DNA of 60,112 bases from Pectobacterium brasiliense (GCF_013449685.1 NZ_JACDSF010000043.1:1-60112); one strand, 5' to 3'. Shown: positions 8,499 to 19,599, counted from the first letter of the stretch. Notes: generated by a model not told the origin, from the sequence alone. Program-made: numbers and translations.

Positions 8499-9478
8499 TC
8501 GCCTGATGCTGGTAATTCTATCAGCTTCTCTAATTTCTGATGGACGAGGCTAGCGGGAATAGTCTCCATTTTCTGGCTTTCAGACATTTCCACCACCTGA
8601 TTCATCCCGTAGCCGCCAATCAGCCCCGGGTCGGTTGGCCCATATAAGGTGATATTTGGGCGATCCAGCGCTGCCGTCAGGTGGCTAAGCCCGGTATCGA
8701 CGGAAACGACGACTTTGGCGCCAGCTAATACCTCGGCGACCTGTTGCAGCGTGAGGCGTGGTAAGACTTCGACATGTGGAAAGCCTTCCGCCAGTCGTAA
8801 GGCGCGCTGGTGCTCATGCTCCGCTCCCCAGGGGAGTTTGATGCGTAATCCACTCGGTGCTAATAGCGCAATCAGTTCACGCCAGTGCGCTTCCGGCCAG
8901 TGTTTTTCATCACGCGTCGTGGCGTGGAGAAACACCAGATAGCGATTAGCGTCTGCGGGCGATTGGGAGAGAAAACGCGAGGCAATCGCATAGTCGCCGC
9001 GTTCGGTGGGTTTCCGATAGTTCAGGCTGGCGGCAAACAGCTCCCGCACGCGCTCGACGGCATGCTGCCGACGGCTTATTGGGTGGCGGTAGTTATAAAA
9101 CCAGCTTGCCAGTGGTTCACGCGCACTTTTGCAATCCAATCCGTGCTTCTTTCCGTTGGCGAGTCGCGTAACCAGCAGCGCGCTTTTAATCAGCCCTTGC
9201 GCATCAATAATCGCATCGTAGCGATACTGGCGTAGCTGGTGTGTGAACTCTGCACGCTCCTGACGTATCGGGGCGCTGAACCAGCTTTTGCGCCAGCGGC
9301 GTATTGCGACAGGGATTACGCGAGAAACCGCCGGGTGCCAACTGGGAACTTGCGCGAAACCTTCTTCAACTACCCAGTCGAACTGGATACCGGGAATAGC
9401 CTGCATTGCATCGGTTAAGGCGGGCAGCGTATGCAGCACATCGCCCATCGACGATGTTTTTACGATCAGCACTCTCAT
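8495..9478 (-). CDS. waaC: LPS heptosyltransferase I WaaC
   Basis: A 327-residue GT9 enzyme that adds the first L-glycero-D-manno-heptose to Kdo2-lipid A. It shows [23 protein letters not shown] at the N-terminus, QGLIKSALL near residue 95 and [27 protein letters not shown] near 258, all hallmark WaaC stretches. It is slightly longer than E. coli WaaC (319). Both ends overlap neighbours by 4 bp, indicating one tightly coupled operon with waaF and waaL. Confidence 0.96.
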   Translation of the reverse strand: MRVLIVKTSSMGDVLHTLPALTDAMQAIPGIQFDWVVEEGFAQVPSWHPAVSRVIPVAIRRWRKSWFSAPIRQERAEFTHQLRQYRYDAIIDAQGLIKSALLVTRLANGKKHGLDCKSAREPLASWFYNYRHPISRRQHAVERVRELFAASLNYRKPTERGDYAIASRFLSQSPADANRYLVFLHATTRDEKHWPEAHWRELIALLAPSGLRIKLPWGAEHEHQRALRLAEGFPHVEVLPRLTLQQVAEVLAGAKVVVSVDTGLSHLTAALDRPNITLYGPTDPGLIGGYGMNQVVEMSESQKMETIPASLVHQKLEKLIELPASGE

Positions 9479-10542
9479 GCGTCCGCTCCCAGAATGAGAC
9501 TTTCTCTTGGAACGATATACTTATCCAGTGCGCTGAGTACGCGTTCGGGCTGAATGTCGATCAAACTCTGGTGGTAACCCTGTTCGGCATCGCCTTTGCG
9601 CACCCGGTGATAGCCGGTAATCAGGCGAATCACCTCGGCCTGATGGGACAGCGGCGGGGTAAAATCGGGGCTGCTTGGGCCATAAAGCGCGACAAGCGGA
9701 CGATGAAGTGCCGCCGCAACGTGCATGAGCCCAGAATCGTTGCTGACGACAGCGTGGCAGGCGGCAATGAGTACAACCGCCTGTTCCAGCGAAGTTTTCC
9801 CCGCCAGATTGCTGCAATGCTGTCGTGCATCTTCCGTCAATCCTTGAAGGATATCATCACAGGCCGAACGGTCATTGGCCGAACCGAACAGCGCTATCTG
9901 GTAGCCGCGCTCGATCAGTGATTGTGCCAACGCCGCATAGTGATAATGCGGCCAGCGTTTGGCGGGGCCGAACTCGGCACCGGGGCAAAAGCCGATGATA
10001 GGGCGCGCATCGCTGAGATCGAAGGCCTGCATCATGTCCACAATTTCGGCCTGATTGACCTGCAACTGCGGCCACAGTAGCGGCTGCGGTAAGTCTTCGG
10101 CCCGACGAATACGGCTACGATCGTAGGCTAACGCGGTATAGCGCTGAACCATCAGCGGAAATGCGGCTTTATCCAGCACGCGTGCGTCGTTCAGCAGCCC
10201 GTAACGCATTTCGCCACGCCAGCCTGTACGCTGCGGAATCTTGGCAAAGAAGGGGACCAGTGCGGATTTAAAGGAGTTAGGCAGTACGTAAGCGCGGTCA
10301 TAGCCCGCATCGCGCAGCGATACGCCAAGACGGCGACGTTCGCCCAGCTCCAGTGCGCCGTGACCTAGCGGCATGGCTAACGCCTGATTGACTTCCGGCA
10401 TCCGTGCCAGCAGCGGACGGCACCAGGCCGGTGCCATCACGTCAATGACCGCTTCCGGGTGTTCAGCCTTCAACGTGCGATAAAGGCTGTGCGACATCAT
10501 CATATCGCCGACCCAGGAAGGGCCGATGACCAAAATTTTCAT
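9475..10542 (-). CDS. waaF: LPS heptosyltransferase II WaaF
   Basis: A 355-residue GT9 enzyme that transfers the second heptose onto heptose I. It begins MKILVIGPSWVGDMMMSHSLYRTLK and holds FCPGAEFGPAKRWP near residue 187 and VVSNDSGLMHVAAALHRPLVALYGPSSP near 262. It is a few residues longer than E. coli WaaF (348). It overlaps waaC by 4 bp and starts 23 bp after hldD. Confidence 0.96.
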   Translation of the reverse strand: MKILVIGPSWVGDMMMSHSLYRTLKAEHPEAVIDVMAPAWCRPLLARMPEVNQALAMPLGHGALELGERRRLGVSLRDAGYDRAYVLPNSFKSALVPFFAKIPQRTGWRGEMRYGLLNDARVLDKAAFPLMVQRYTALAYDRSRIRRAEDLPQPLLWPQLQVNQAEIVDMMQAFDLSDARPIIGFCPGAEFGPAKRWPHYHYAALAQSLIERGYQIALFGSANDRSACDDILQGLTEDARQHCSNLAGKTSLEQAVVLIAACHAVVSNDSGLMHVAAALHRPLVALYGPSSPDFTPPLSHQAEVIRLITGYHRVRKGDAEQGYHQSLIDIQPERVLSALDKYIVPRESLILGADA

Positions 10543-10565
10543 ACCGCTTATGAATCCTTATCCGA

Positions 10566-11498
10566 TTAAACGGTACGGTTCAGCCAGGCCATATATTCCG
10601 CCACGCCTTCGGCGACGGTTTTGAACGGCTTGTCATAGCCAGCAGCACGCAAATTGGTGAGGTCGGCTTGTGTATAAGCCTGATAGCGGCCTTTCAGCTT
10701 TTCAGGGAACGCGATGTATTCCACGCTGCCTTTTTTATGGAAGGCGAGGGTGGCGTCCGCGACAGCCTGGAAGGATTCGGCGCGACCCGTACCGCAGTTG
10801 AAGATGCCGGAAACACCGTTTTGCCAGAACCACAGGTTGACGGCCGCGACATCACCGACGTAGATGAAGTCACGTTGGAAGTTCTCGCTACCGGAGAACA
10901 GCTTCGGATTTTCACCCTGATTAATCTGGTTATTCAGGTGGAATGCGACGCTCGCCATGCTGCCTTTATGGCCTTCGCGCGGTCCGTAGACGTTGAAATA
11001 GCGGAAACCGCAGATCTGCGATTCAGCTTCTGGCAGAATTTCACGCACGTACTGGTCGAACAGGAATTTGGAGTAGCCGTAGACGTTCAGCGGCTGCTCG
11101 TATTGACGCGCTTCGATAAAGTTATCGTTGCGGCCGCCGTAGGTTGCGGCAGAAGAGGCATACAGGAACGGAATGTTGCGATCGAGGCAGTAGTGCAGCA
11201 CGTCTTTAGAATACTGATAGTTGTTATCCATCATGTATTTGCCATCCCACTCGGTGGTGGAAGAGCACGCGCCTTCATGGAATATGGCATCGATATCGCC
11301 CAGATCGTCACCTGCAACGATGCTGGCGATGAAATCTTCTTTATCCACGTAATCTGCGATGTCCAGATCGACCAGATTGGCGAATTTGGTGCCGTCTTTC
11401 AGGTTATCGACAACCAGAATGTCCCGATAGCCGATGTCATTCAGAGATTTTACGATATTGCTGCCGATAAAACCGGCACCGCCAGTAACGATAATCAT
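10566..11498 (-). CDS. hldD: ADP-L-glycero-D-manno-heptose 6-epimerase HldD
   Basis: This epimerase converts ADP-D-glycero-D-manno-heptose to the L,D form used by WaaC, WaaF and WaaQ. The start was set at ATG 11498, which gives [17 protein letters not shown] and 310 residues, exactly the E. coli length; a 15-residue upstream extension is not supported. The NADP-binding GGAGFIG loop, the NYQYSK segment, SSAATYG and the catalytic YGYSK (Y-x3-K) are all present. It heads the hldD-waaFCL operon and diverges from kbl. Confidence 0.97.
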   Translation of the reverse strand: MIIVTGGAGFIGSNIVKSLNDIGYRDILVVDNLKDGTKFANLVDLDIADYVDKEDFIASIVAGDDLGDIDAIFHEGACSSTTEWDGKYMMDNNYQYSKDVLHYCLDRNIPFLYASSAATYGGRNDNFIEARQYEQPLNVYGYSKFLFDQYVREILPEAESQICGFRYFNVYGPREGHKGSMASVAFHLNNQINQGENPKLFSGSENFQRDFIYVGDVAAVNLWFWQNGVSGIFNCGTGRAESFQAVADATLAFHKKGSVEYIAFPEKLKGRYQAYTQADLTNLRAAGYDKPFKTVAEGVAEYMAWLNRTV

Positions 11499-11740
11499 GG
11501 GCGCGACCTTTATTAATCTTGCCGGTGAGGCACCGCGCCCCACACTGTTTATGACCGCTATAATAGCATTTCATTTTACCGCAAGCAGCCAGAGCTTAAT
11601 TTATCCCGTGTTGCTCCCACGTTTTTAAGATGATTCAGGCCGTGACGAAGCCAGCATTTTCAGACTGTTTACCCCGCATTTCTGCCCACATCCGCTAGCT
11701 TAAAAACCATAACGCAATCTTTTTATGGGAGAGTGACGCT

Positions 11741-12937
11741 ATGCCTGCCGCGTTTTATCAACAACTTACTGCACAAATTATGGCTGCACGCACCGAAGGC
11801 GTGTTCAAGGAGGAGCGCATCATTACCTCTGCGCAGCAGGCTGAAATCGAGGTAATGGACAGCAACCGCCTGCTCAATTTCTGTGCCAATAATTATCTTG
11901 GTCTGGCGGACAGCCCTGAGCTGATTGCCGCAGCAAAAGCCGGATTGGACAGCCACGGTTTTGGTATGGCTTCGGTGCGGTTCATCTGTGGAACGCAGGA
12001 TATCCATAAAGCGCTGGAGCGTAAGCTGGCGGAGTTTCTGGGAATGGACGATGCGATTCTCTATTCCTCCTGTTTTGATGCTAACGGTGGGCTGTTTGAA
12101 ACGCTGATGGGGCCGGAGGATGCGATTATTTCCGATGCGCTTAATCATGCCTCAATCATCGACGGTATTCGGCTATCGAAGGCGCGGCGCTACCGCTATG
12201 CCAATAACGATATGAGCCAGTTGGAAGCACAACTGCAACTGGCCATAGCGGAAGGGGCAAGACACGTCATGATCGCCACCGACGGCGTTTTCTCGATGGA
12301 TGGCGTCATTGCCGATTTGCAGGGGATTTGCGATCTGGCGGATCGTTATGACGCGCTGGTGATGGTGGATGATTCGCATGCGGTGGGATTTGTGGGCGAA
12401 CAAGGGCGCGGAACGCATGAACGCTGTGGCGTGATGGAGCGCGTTGACATCATCACCGGGACGTTAGGCAAAGCGCTGGGTGGCGCATCGGGCGGTTATA
12501 CGGCGGGCAAGCATGAGGTGATCGACTGGCTGCGCCAGCGTTCTCGACCCTATCTTTTTTCCAACTCGCTCGCCCCTGCCATTGTCACCGCGTCGCTCAG
12601 GGTATTGGATTTGCTGGAACAGAGTGGCGAACGGCGTGAGCGTCTGTGGACAAATGCCCGCCTGTTCCGTGAAAAGATGACGGCCGCAGGGTTCACGCTA
12701 GCGGGAGCCGATCACGCCATTATTCCCGTCATGTTAGGTGAGGCGCAGCTGGCACAGGATTTTGCGCAGGCGCTACAGCGGGAAGGTGTTTATGTCACCG
12801 GCTTTTTCTATCCCGTAGTCCCCCTCGGTCAGGCGCGTATTCGCACCCAAATGTCGGCCGCCCATACGCCGCAGCAAATTGAATTCGCCGTCGAGGCTTT
12901 TATCCGCGTGGGCAAACGTCTGGGTGTGATCATCTGA
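11741..12937 (+). CDS. kbl: glycine C-acetyltransferase (2-amino-3-ketobutyrate CoA ligase)
   Basis: A 398-residue PLP enzyme of the alpha-oxoamine synthase family. It splits 2-amino-3-oxobutyrate with CoA into glycine and acetyl-CoA, the second step of threonine catabolism. Seen are [12 protein letters not shown] near residue 45, the [13 protein letters not shown] aspartate/histidine segment and [13 protein letters not shown] with the PLP lysine near residue 244. The length equals E. coli Kbl. GGGAGAG precedes the start. tdh follows after 10 bp. Confidence 0.97.
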   Translation: MPAAFYQQLTAQIMAARTEGVFKEERIITSAQQAEIEVMDSNRLLNFCANNYLGLADSPELIAAAKAGLDSHGFGMASVRFICGTQDIHKALERKLAEFLGMDDAILYSSCFDANGGLFETLMGPEDAIISDALNHASIIDGIRLSKARRYRYANNDMSQLEAQLQLAIAEGARHVMIATDGVFSMDGVIADLQGICDLADRYDALVMVDDSHAVGFVGEQGRGTHERCGVMERVDIITGTLGKALGGASGGYTAGKHEVIDWLRQRSRPYLFSNSLAPAIVTASLRVLDLLEQSGERRERLWTNARLFREKMTAAGFTLAGADHAIIPVMLGEAQLAQDFAQALQREGVYVTGFFYPVVPLGQARIRTQMSAAHTPQQIEFAVEAFIRVGKRLGVII

Positions 12938-12947
12938 GGAAACCATC

Positions 12948-13979
12948 ATGAAAGCATTGGCAAAACTGCGGTCGGAAGAAGGCATCTGGATGGTGGACTC
13001 GCCCACGCCGGAGCTCGGACATAACGACATCATGATTAAAATCCGTAAAAGCGCGATCTGTGGAACGGATGTGCATATCTATAACTGGGACGAATGGTCG
13101 CAGAAGACGCTTCCCGTTCCGATGGTCGTCGGGCATGAGTACGTTGGCGAAATTGTCGCTATCGGTCAGGAAGTTAACGGTTTTCATATTGGCGATCGGG
13201 TCTCTGGCGAAGGGCACATTACCTGCGGCTACTGTCGCAACTGTCGTGCCGGACGGCGTCATTTATGCCGCAATGCTATCGGTGTCGGTGTAAACCGTCC
13301 CGGTTCATTCGCGGAGTATCTGGTGATTCCTGCCTACAACGCGTTTCGCATTCCCGACAATATTTCTGATGAGCTGGCCGCCATTTTCGATCCTTTCGGC
13401 AACGCGGTGCATACCGCGCTTTCCTTTGATTTAGTGGGGGAAGATGTCTTGATTGCCGGCGCAGGGCCGATAGGCATGATGGCTGCGGCGGTGTGCCGTC
13501 ACGTTGGCGCAAGGAATGTCGTGATTACCGATGTGAATGCGTACCGTCTGGATCTTGCCAGTAAAATGGGGGCCACACGCGCCGTCAATGTGGCAGAAGA
13601 AAAGCTGGCGGACGTGATGATGGAACTAGGTATGACCGAGGGGTTTGATATCGGTCTGGAGATGTCGGGTGCGCCATCGGCCTTTCGTGCCATGCTGAAA
13701 GCGATGAATCACGGTGGGCGCATCGCTATGCTGGGTATTCCGCACGAACCGATGTCGATTGACTGGGGAGAGGTGATTTTTAAAGGGCTATTTATCAAAG
13801 GTATCTACGGACGGGAAATGTTCGAAACCTGGTACAAGATGTCGGCGCTGATTCAGTCTGGACTGGATTTGTCACCGATTATCACCCACCGCTTTCACAT
13901 TGATGAATTTCAGAAAGGGTTCGATGCCATGCGCTCGGGTCAGTCGGGCAAGGTGATTCTCAATTGGGATGAGACATGA
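12948..13979 (+). CDS. tdh: L-threonine 3-dehydrogenase
   Basis: A 343-residue zinc alcohol dehydrogenase family enzyme oxidising L-threonine to 2-amino-3-oxobutyrate with NAD+. It shows the catalytic zinc ligands CGTD (about 38) and GHE (about 63), the structural zinc cysteines in [15 protein letters not shown] (about 93-107), and the [12 protein letters not shown] Rossmann loop. It works directly with kbl, with which it forms an operon. It converges with yibQ. Confidence 0.97.
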   Translation: MKALAKLRSEEGIWMVDSPTPELGHNDIMIKIRKSAICGTDVHIYNWDEWSQKTLPVPMVVGHEYVGEIVAIGQEVNGFHIGDRVSGEGHITCGYCRNCRAGRRHLCRNAIGVGVNRPGSFAEYLVIPAYNAFRIPDNISDELAAIFDPFGNAVHTALSFDLVGEDVLIAGAGPIGMMAAAVCRHVGARNVVITDVNAYRLDLASKMGATRAVNVAEEKLADVMMELGMTEGFDIGLEMSGAPSAFRAMLKAMNHGGRIAMLGIPHEPMSIDWGEVIFKGLFIKGIYGREMFETWYKMSALIQSGLDLSPIITHRFHIDEFQKGFDAMRSGQSGKVILNWDET

Positions 13980-14030
13980 CCCTGCCGAAGCGAACCCGTG
14001 CGATGGCAAAAGAGAAACGCGCGCCTGACA

Positions 14031-14996
14031 TTACGGTTGTTTGGATGCTTCGGTCGCGGCTGGCGCAATCCAGGTCTGCCAGCGGTGCTTGATAAATAGC
14101 ACGGGGGCGCTTTCCCGAATGCTGCTACTCACCAGCTTGAAGAACACATCGTTCTTCACCGGTTCCGGCGGCTGTTTGACGTGGCACTGCGGTATACCGC
14201 GGAACGGATTACGTGGTTTGACTGGCTGCTGCGGCTGGGGCTCATACTGCCGCGCCGGTTCATTCAGCAACTGGCTGGGGCGGACTAAGACAATATCGGT
14301 ATCCAGTGTAGGCAACATCTGCTGCAAGACGCGGATGGTTGCAGGATGGGGATGCCCGATAGCGATGGCGGAACCGCTGTGGCGGGCGATTTGCACCGCA
14401 CGGGTAAACTGTTTGCGAATCTCGGCTTCGTTTTGCGAGTCATCCAAAAAGACTTTGCGTTTGATGACCTTAACGTTCGTTCCTGCCGCGGCCTGGCTTG
14501 ATTGGCTGCTGCCAATGGTCATGCTATCGAGGAAATAGAGCGGGTAGGCGCTCAGCGCCTGCATGACTTTTTGCATACCCGGCAAGCTGGCGGTCATCGC
14601 GCTGCCCATATGGTTATTCAACCCCACAGCGTAAGGCACGTTATTAACCGATTGGCGGATAATGCGCTGAATTTCTTCGCTGCTCATGTCCGGGCGTAAC
14701 GTATCGCGCTCCAGCGGCTGCTTGCTCATCGGTGCCATCGGCAGATGGATCAGCACTTCTCGCCCTTGCTGGTGAGCTTTGGTCGCCATTTCGCGGGCGT
14801 ACGGCGCATTGGGTAAGACCGCGATGGAAATCGCTGTCGGCATTGCCAGAATCTGGTTCTCATTATGCGGGCGATAGCCGAAATCATCGATAACGATGGA
14901 AAGTTTTCCGGCCAGTGCCAAAGGAGACAGGGCGAGCAGGCTCAACGCCAATAGTGGTGTTTTGGTTAAATAAGACAAGACTATCTTCCCAGCCAA
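14031..14996 (-). CDS. yibQ: divergent polysaccharide deacetylase family protein YibQ
   Basis: A 321-residue protein with an N-terminal signal peptide (LLALSLLALSPLALA ending near residue 29), so probably periplasmic. The core SIVIDDFGYRPHNENQILAMP and the HLPMAP and NNHMGSAMT stretches belong to the divergent polysaccharide deacetylase (DUF610) family, a NodB-like barrel of unknown substrate. The C-terminal 80 residues are proline- and glutamine-rich and variable. It overlaps the end of envC by 16 bp in the same orientation, linking it to septal peptidoglycan processing. Confidence 0.9.
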   Translation of the reverse strand: MAGKIVLSYLTKTPLLALSLLALSPLALAGKLSIVIDDFGYRPHNENQILAMPTAISIAVLPNAPYAREMATKAHQQGREVLIHLPMAPMSKQPLERDTLRPDMSSEEIQRIIRQSVNNVPYAVGLNNHMGSAMTASLPGMQKVMQALSAYPLYFLDSMTIGSSQSSQAAAGTNVKVIKRKVFLDDSQNEAEIRKQFTRAVQIARHSGSAIAIGHPHPATIRVLQQMLPTLDTDIVLVRPSQLLNEPARQYEPQPQQPVKPRNPFRGIPQCHVKQPPEPVKNDVFFKLVSSSIRESAPVLFIKHRWQTWIAPAATEASKQP

Positions 14997-16282
14997 GGTT
15001 GTGGATTGACCGCCTGACCCTGGCGACGGATTTCAAAATACAGTCCAGGCTGGCTCTGGCCGCCGCTGGTGCCGACCAGCGCAATGGGCTGGCCTGCCTT
15101 AACCTGAGCGCCAACGGAAACCAATGCGCTCTGGTTATAACCGTACAGGCTCATATCGCCTTTACCATGCTGCACAACAACGACCAGCCCGTAGCCCTGT
15201 AGCCAGTCGGCCATCAGTACGGTTCCGTCGGCGATCGCTTTCACTTCCGTTCCTTCCGGTGCGGTAATCACCATACCCTTCCAGCGCAGCTCGCCCTGCA
15301 ACGGTTCACCGAAACGATGTTCAATACGTCCATTAACTGGCCAGATGGCTTGACCTAAAGGTCGCCCTAAACCGCCGGTTCGGGCCATGAGTGAGCGTTC
15401 ACCTTCAGTCGGTTTGTAACTGCTGCCGCTGCGTTTGGCTTGCTCTTCTTTAGCGCGAACTTTGGCGGCCTCGCGCGCTTCCCGTTCGGCACGGGCTTTC
15501 GCTTCTCGCTCAGCGCGGGCGATCTGATCGCGCAACCGCGTTTCATTCTGGCGCAGTTCCGTCAACTGCTGCTGATCTTTTTCCAGCGAGCTTTCGAGCG
15601 TCGACAGCGTTTTCTTCCGATCGGACTGTGCCTGCTCCAGCGTCTGTTGCTGTTGCTGTTGGTCGCCCAGCAGCGTTTTTTGCTGTGCCTGTTTTTGTTC
15701 CAACTGACGCTTTTGGTCAGCCAGCTCTACGCGCGTTTGCTGCAATGCGTGGATAGATTTCTGCCGTGCTTCATTCAGGTAGCCGAAGTAGGCGAGGATG
15801 CGCTCGTTGCGCTGGCTCTCTTCTCCGCTCAGCATTAATTGCAGTGCGCTGTGCTGGCCTTGCCGGAAGGCGGCGTCAAGCTGACGGGAAAGTAGCGTTT
15901 GTTGCTTATCCTGCTGAGATTGCAGTTTGGCGATAGAGGCGCTGAGGCTGGTTAATTCTTTATTGAGCGTGGACAGCGTATTGCGCGTTTCATGCAGTTG
16001 ACGACTGGCCTGAGAGATGGACTGCTCCTGCTTTTTCAACTGCTGGACTAAGGCACTGCGTTGCTTTTGTTGTTCTTGAACGCTTTTTTCTTTCGCGGCG
16101 ATATCGTGTTGCAGGGTCTTAAGCTGTGCTTGATTATCTTCAGCCTGGCCGAGCGCGGGCAACAACAAAACGCCAACGCAGAGCGCGCTGACGCAGCGGG
16201 TGAGTAGCCTGTGTAATGCGGATAACTGGCGATCGGCGCTACATGCTACTCGACTCTGGACAAATAACGCGTTTTTACTCAT
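14981..16282 (-). CDS. envC: murein hydrolase activator EnvC
   Basis: A 433-residue periplasmic protein. After an N-terminal hydrophobic export segment (about residues 28-46) come two long glutamine-rich coiled-coil stretches (about 50-285) and a C-terminal LytM/peptidase M23 domain (about 310-433). In E. coli the degenerate LytM domain activates the amidases AmiA and AmiB at the septum and the coiled coil binds FtsEX. In the LytM domain the zinc site is not intact: QHGKGDMSLYGYNQ stands where active enzymes have HGxxxxTxYxHL, as in known EnvC. In E. coli gpmM lies directly upstream; here it does not. Confidence 0.95.
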   Translation of the reverse strand: MSKNALFVQSRVACSADRQLSALHRLLTRCVSALCVGVLLLPALGQAEDNQAQLKTLQHDIAAKEKSVQEQQKQRSALVQQLKKQEQSISQASRQLHETRNTLSTLNKELTSLSASIAKLQSQQDKQQTLLSRQLDAAFRQGQHSALQLMLSGEESQRNERILAYFGYLNEARQKSIHALQQTRVELADQKRQLEQKQAQQKTLLGDQQQQQQTLEQAQSDRKKTLSTLESSLEKDQQQLTELRQNETRLRDQIARAEREAKARAEREAREAAKVRAKEEQAKRSGSSYKPTEGERSLMARTGGLGRPLGQAIWPVNGRIEHRFGEPLQGELRWKGMVITAPEGTEVKAIADGTVLMADWLQGYGLVVVVQHGKGDMSLYGYNQSALVSVGAQVKAGQPIALVGTSGGQSQPGLYFEIRRQGQAVNPQPWLGR

Positions 16283-16526
16283 ATCGATAAATTATTCCAC
16301 GATGAACAGCGGCTTACCAGTTGTCTCTTGTCTGATTTCTATTTCCAGACGTGACAAGCATGGCACAAAGGCGCATGTCTATGCGTATCAATGATAGATA
16401 AATGGAAAGCGCGCCGCAGATTAGATACGCTATATTGGCTTACTAGCTGTAATTGCCGTATCGCGCAGGTATACTCAGGAACCTTATATTTTTGTTGCTT
16501 AACTGATCCGGGAGCCGTTACACCCC

Positions 16527-16958
16527 ATGCAAGAGATTATGCCATTCGTTAGCAAGCACCCTATTTTGAGCATCGCCTGGGTTGCGCTGTTGGTTGCGGT
16601 CATTGTACTTACTGTGAAGAGTAAACTGTCGAACGTGAAAGAAGTGGTTCGCGGTGAAGCGATCCGACTGATTAATAAAGAAGAGGCTGTCGTCGTTGAT
16701 ATCCGTAACCGTGACGACTATCGCCGTGGCCATATTGCCAGCGCATTTAACTTGTTGCCGAACGACATTAAAAACGGCAGCGTAGGTGAGCTTGAAAAAC
16801 ATAAGTCGCAGCCGATTATCGTGGTGTGCGCCAACGGCCTCTCTTCGCGCGAAGCGGCCGAGAATTTGTATAAAGCCGGTTTTGAGCGTGTGCAGGTACT
16901 GAAAGACGGCCTGGCTGGCTGGAGCGGTGAGAATCTGCCTTTAGTTCGCGGCAAATAA
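16527..16958 (+). CDS. yibN: rhodanese-like membrane-anchored protein YibN
   Basis: A 143-residue protein with one N-terminal transmembrane helix (about 13-30: [18 protein letters not shown]) and a rhodanese domain (about 40-138). The active loop is [13 protein letters not shown] with the catalytic cysteine present, and [19 protein letters not shown] is the conserved entry segment. It probably carries a persulfide sulfur at the cytoplasmic face. It diverges from envC and stands upstream of secB. Confidence 0.93.
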   Translation: MQEIMPFVSKHPILSIAWVALLVAVIVLTVKSKLSNVKEVVRGEAIRLINKEEAVVVDIRNRDDYRRGHIASAFNLLPNDIKNGSVGELEKHKSQPIIVVCANGLSSREAAENLYKAGFERVQVLKDGLAGWSGENLPLVRGK

Positions 16959-16993
16959 AACGGTTTGTGGTAAAACTATCCGCATCGTGCCAA

Positions 16994-17010
16994 GTGTATC
17001 AATTATACAC
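16994..17010. repeat. perfect palindrome in the yibN-secB gap
   Basis: GTGTAT and ATACAC flank 5 bp. It lies 36 bp after the yibN stop and 136 bp before secB, where E. coli has grxC. No grxC-like reading frame is present. It may be a protein operator for secB transcription or a weak hairpin; it has no following T tract. Confidence 0.45.
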
Positions 17011-17145
17011 CGTGAAAATGGCGGCGATTTTGCAGGATAACCGACAGGCTGATTGCAGTACGACAATGACAAAAATGTGCTGACGTCCGCCCACTTATGA
17101 CGACGGAAGACGTCAAGATAATCTAACAAAAGGGTATTACTTAAC

Positions 17146-17616
17146 ATGTCTGAACAAAACAACACAGAAATGGCTTTCCAAATCCAGCGTATCTACACCA
17201 AAGATATCTCTTTTGAAGCGCCGAATGCGCCTCAGGTGTTCCAGCAGGAATGGCAGCCAGAAGTAAAACTGGATCTGGATACGGCCTCTAGCCAGTTGGC
17301 TGATGATATCTATGAAGTCGTACTGCGCGTGACCGTAACGGCTTCTCTGGGTGAAGAAACTGCGTTTCTGTGTGAAGTTCAGCAAGGTGGTATCTTTACC
17401 GTTGGCGGTATCGAAGGAACTCAACTGGCGCACTGCCTGGGTGCATACTGCCCGAACATTCTGTTCCCTTACGCGCGTGAGTGCATTACCAGCCTGGTTT
17501 CTCGCGGTACCTTCCCGCAACTGAACCTGGCACCCGTTAACTTTGATGCGCTGTTCATGAATTACCTGCAGCAGCAGACCGAAGGTGAAGGCGCTGCGCA
17601 GCATCAGGATGCCTGA
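17146..17616 (+). CDS. secB: protein-export chaperone SecB
   Basis: A 156-residue acidic cytoplasmic chaperone that keeps preproteins unfolded and hands them to SecA. The sequence [52 protein letters not shown] and the C-terminal acidic tail are typical. The length matches E. coli (155). Its stop codon overlaps the start of gpsA (TGATG), so the two are coupled. Confidence 0.98.
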   Translation: MSEQNNTEMAFQIQRIYTKDISFEAPNAPQVFQQEWQPEVKLDLDTASSQLADDIYEVVLRVTVTASLGEETAFLCEVQQGGIFTVGGIEGTQLAHCLGAYCPNILFPYARECITSLVSRGTFPQLNLAPVNFDALFMNYLQQQTEGEGAAQHQDA

Positions 17617-18635
17617 TGAACGCGTCTGACGCTTCAATGACCGTCATCGGTGCCGGCTCGTACGGCACCGCCTTGGCCATTACGCTGGCGCGTAATGGCC
17701 ATCGAGTCGTGCTGTGGGGTCACAACCCTGCGCACATTCAGGCGTTACAGGCCGCTCGCTGTAATCAGACATTCCTGCCGGATGTGCCTTTCCCCGATTC
17801 GCTACAGCCGGAAACCGACCTCGCGCAGGCGCTTGCTGCCAGTAGAAACGTGCTGGTCGTTGTGCCGAGCCATGTGTTTGGTGATGTCTTGCGTCAATTG
17901 AAACCTCACTTGCGTGCCGATGCGCGTATCGTGTGGGCGACCAAAGGGCTGGAAGCGGAAACAGGGCGCTTGTTGCAAGATGTCGCACGCGAAGCGTTGG
18001 GCGAAACCATCCCACTTGCGGTGGTATCCGGCCCGACATTCGCCAAAGAATTAGCGGCGGGTATGCCGACGGCGATTGCGCTTGCATCAACGGACCGCGA
18101 ATTTGCTGACGACCTGCAGCGGTTGCTGCATTGTGGGAAGAGCTTCCGTGTTTACAGCAACCCCGATTTTATCGGCGTGCAGTTGGGTGGAGCGGTGAAA
18201 AACGTCATTGCGATCGGTGCTGGGATGTCTGACGGCATTGGATTTGGCGCGAATGCGCGTACCGCGTTGATCACCCGCGGGCTGGCAGAAATGACTCGAC
18301 TTGGCGCAGCGCTGGGTGCGGATCCTACCACCTTCATGGGGATGGCGGGGCTTGGCGATCTGGTGTTGACCTGTACTGATAATCAGTCCCGTAACCGGCG
18401 CTTCGGTATGATGCTGGGGCAGGGAATGGATGTACAGAGCGCGCAGGATAGCATTGGTCAGGTGGTTGAAGGGTATCGCAATACGAAAGAGGTGCTGGCA
18501 TTAGCACAGCGCTACGGCGTTGAGATGCCGATTACTGAGCAACTCTGGCAGGTGCTGTATTGTGGGAAAGACGCCCGAGAGGCAGCGCTGAGCCTATTGG
18601 GGCGCACGCGTAAAGACGAAACCGCCAGGTTATAA
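17616..18635 (+). CDS. gpsA: glycerol-3-phosphate dehydrogenase [NAD(P)+]
   Basis: A 339-residue enzyme that reduces dihydroxyacetone phosphate to sn-glycerol-3-phosphate, the backbone of phospholipids. The N-terminal [20 protein letters not shown] dinucleotide loop, [15 protein letters not shown], and [18 protein letters not shown] with the catalytic lysine near residue 195 are clear. The length equals E. coli GpsA. It sits between secB and cysE as in E. coli. Confidence 0.98.
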   Translation: MNASDASMTVIGAGSYGTALAITLARNGHRVVLWGHNPAHIQALQAARCNQTFLPDVPFPDSLQPETDLAQALAASRNVLVVVPSHVFGDVLRQLKPHLRADARIVWATKGLEAETGRLLQDVAREALGETIPLAVVSGPTFAKELAAGMPTAIALASTDREFADDLQRLLHCGKSFRVYSNPDFIGVQLGGAVKNVIAIGAGMSDGIGFGANARTALITRGLAEMTRLGAALGADPTTFMGMAGLGDLVLTCTDNQSRNRRFGMMLGQGMDVQSAQDSIGQVVEGYRNTKEVLALAQRYGVEMPITEQLWQVLYCGKDAREAALSLLGRTRKDETARL

Positions 18636-18777
18636 AACACGTCGTTCCATGCTGGGCTTCCTAATCTGGGAGGCTCATAGTATCTTCGTTTTCTTGTATA
18701 CGAGCAGTGGTGCTAATCAGCCCGCTGTTTGAGAACAGATATACGTTGTGGTGTGTGGTATCTCGGAGAGTAAGGTA

Positions 18778-19599
18778 ATGTCGACAGAAGAACTGGAACT
18801 GGTCTGGATCAATATCAAGGCAGAAGCGCGCAGTCTCGCGGACTGTGAACCGATGCTGGCCAGCTTTTTTCATGCCACATTGCTGAAGCACGAAAATCTG
18901 GGTAGCGCATTGAGCTACATGCTGGCGAACAAACTGGCAAATGCGATCATGCCTGCAATTGCTATTCGTGAAGTCGTGGAAGAAGCCTACCGCGCCGATC
19001 CACAGATGATCGTTTCTGCCGCGCGTGACATTCAGGCCGTTTGCCTGCGGGACCCAGCGGTGGATAAATATTCGACGCCGCTGCTCTACCTGAAAGGATT
19101 TCATGCATTACAAGCTTACCGCATTGGTCACTGGCTTTGGTCGCAGGATCGTAAAGCGCTGGCGGTCTATTTCCAGAATCAGATCTCGGTTTCTTTCGGT
19201 GTCGATATTCACCCAGCGGCGAGAATCGGCTGCGGGATCATGCTCGATCACGCAACGGGCATTGTGATCGGCGAAACGGCTGTCGTTGAAAACGATGTTT
19301 CCATTCTGCAATCCGTGACGCTGGGCGGTACGGGTAAAACGAGTGGCGATCGTCACCCTAAAATTCGCGAAGGCGTGATGATTGGCGCGGGCGCGAAAAT
19401 TCTGGGGAATATTGAGGTGGGTTGTGGCGCGAAAATTGGCGCGGGTTCTGTTGTGCTGCAATCGGTTCCTCCACATACGACGGCGGCAGGGGTTCCGGCT
19501 CGTATCGTCGGTCGTCCGGAAAGCGATAAACCCGCTATGGACATGGATCAGTATTTCAACGGGATCAATCGCGGTTTCGAATATGGTGATGGTATCTAA
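18778..19599 (+). CDS. cysE: serine acetyltransferase CysE
   Basis: A 273-residue enzyme that makes O-acetylserine from serine and acetyl-CoA, the committed step of cysteine synthesis. The start was placed at ATG 18778 (MSTEELELVWINIK), which gives exactly the E. coli length; a 10-residue longer version is unlikely. The N-terminal helical domain is followed by a left-handed beta-helix of hexapeptide repeats (about 150-250: DIHPAARIGCGIMLDHATGIVIGE), with the catalytic DH pair. The C-terminal tail ends in GDGI; the terminal isoleucine is the residue known to insert into CysK. Confidence 0.98.
   Translation: MSTEELELVWINIKAEARSLADCEPMLASFFHATLLKHENLGSALSYMLANKLANAIMPAIAIREVVEEAYRADPQMIVSAARDIQAVCLRDPAVDKYSTPLLYLKGFHALQAYRIGHWLWSQDRKALAVYFQNQISVSFGVDIHPAARIGCGIMLDHATGIVIGETAVVENDVSILQSVTLGGTGKTSGDRHPKIREGVMIGAGAKILGNIEVGCGAKIGAGSVVLQSVPPHTTAAGVPARIVGRPESDKPAMDMDQYFNGINRGFEYGDGI

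Noticed and set aside
10668-11516. 282-residue reading frame opposite hldD
   Set aside because: Mirrors hldD codon structure; no ribosome-binding site or family resemblance.
16959-17145. possible hidden grxC
   Set aside because: No frame of suitable length or CPYC-type motif was seen in the 187 bp.
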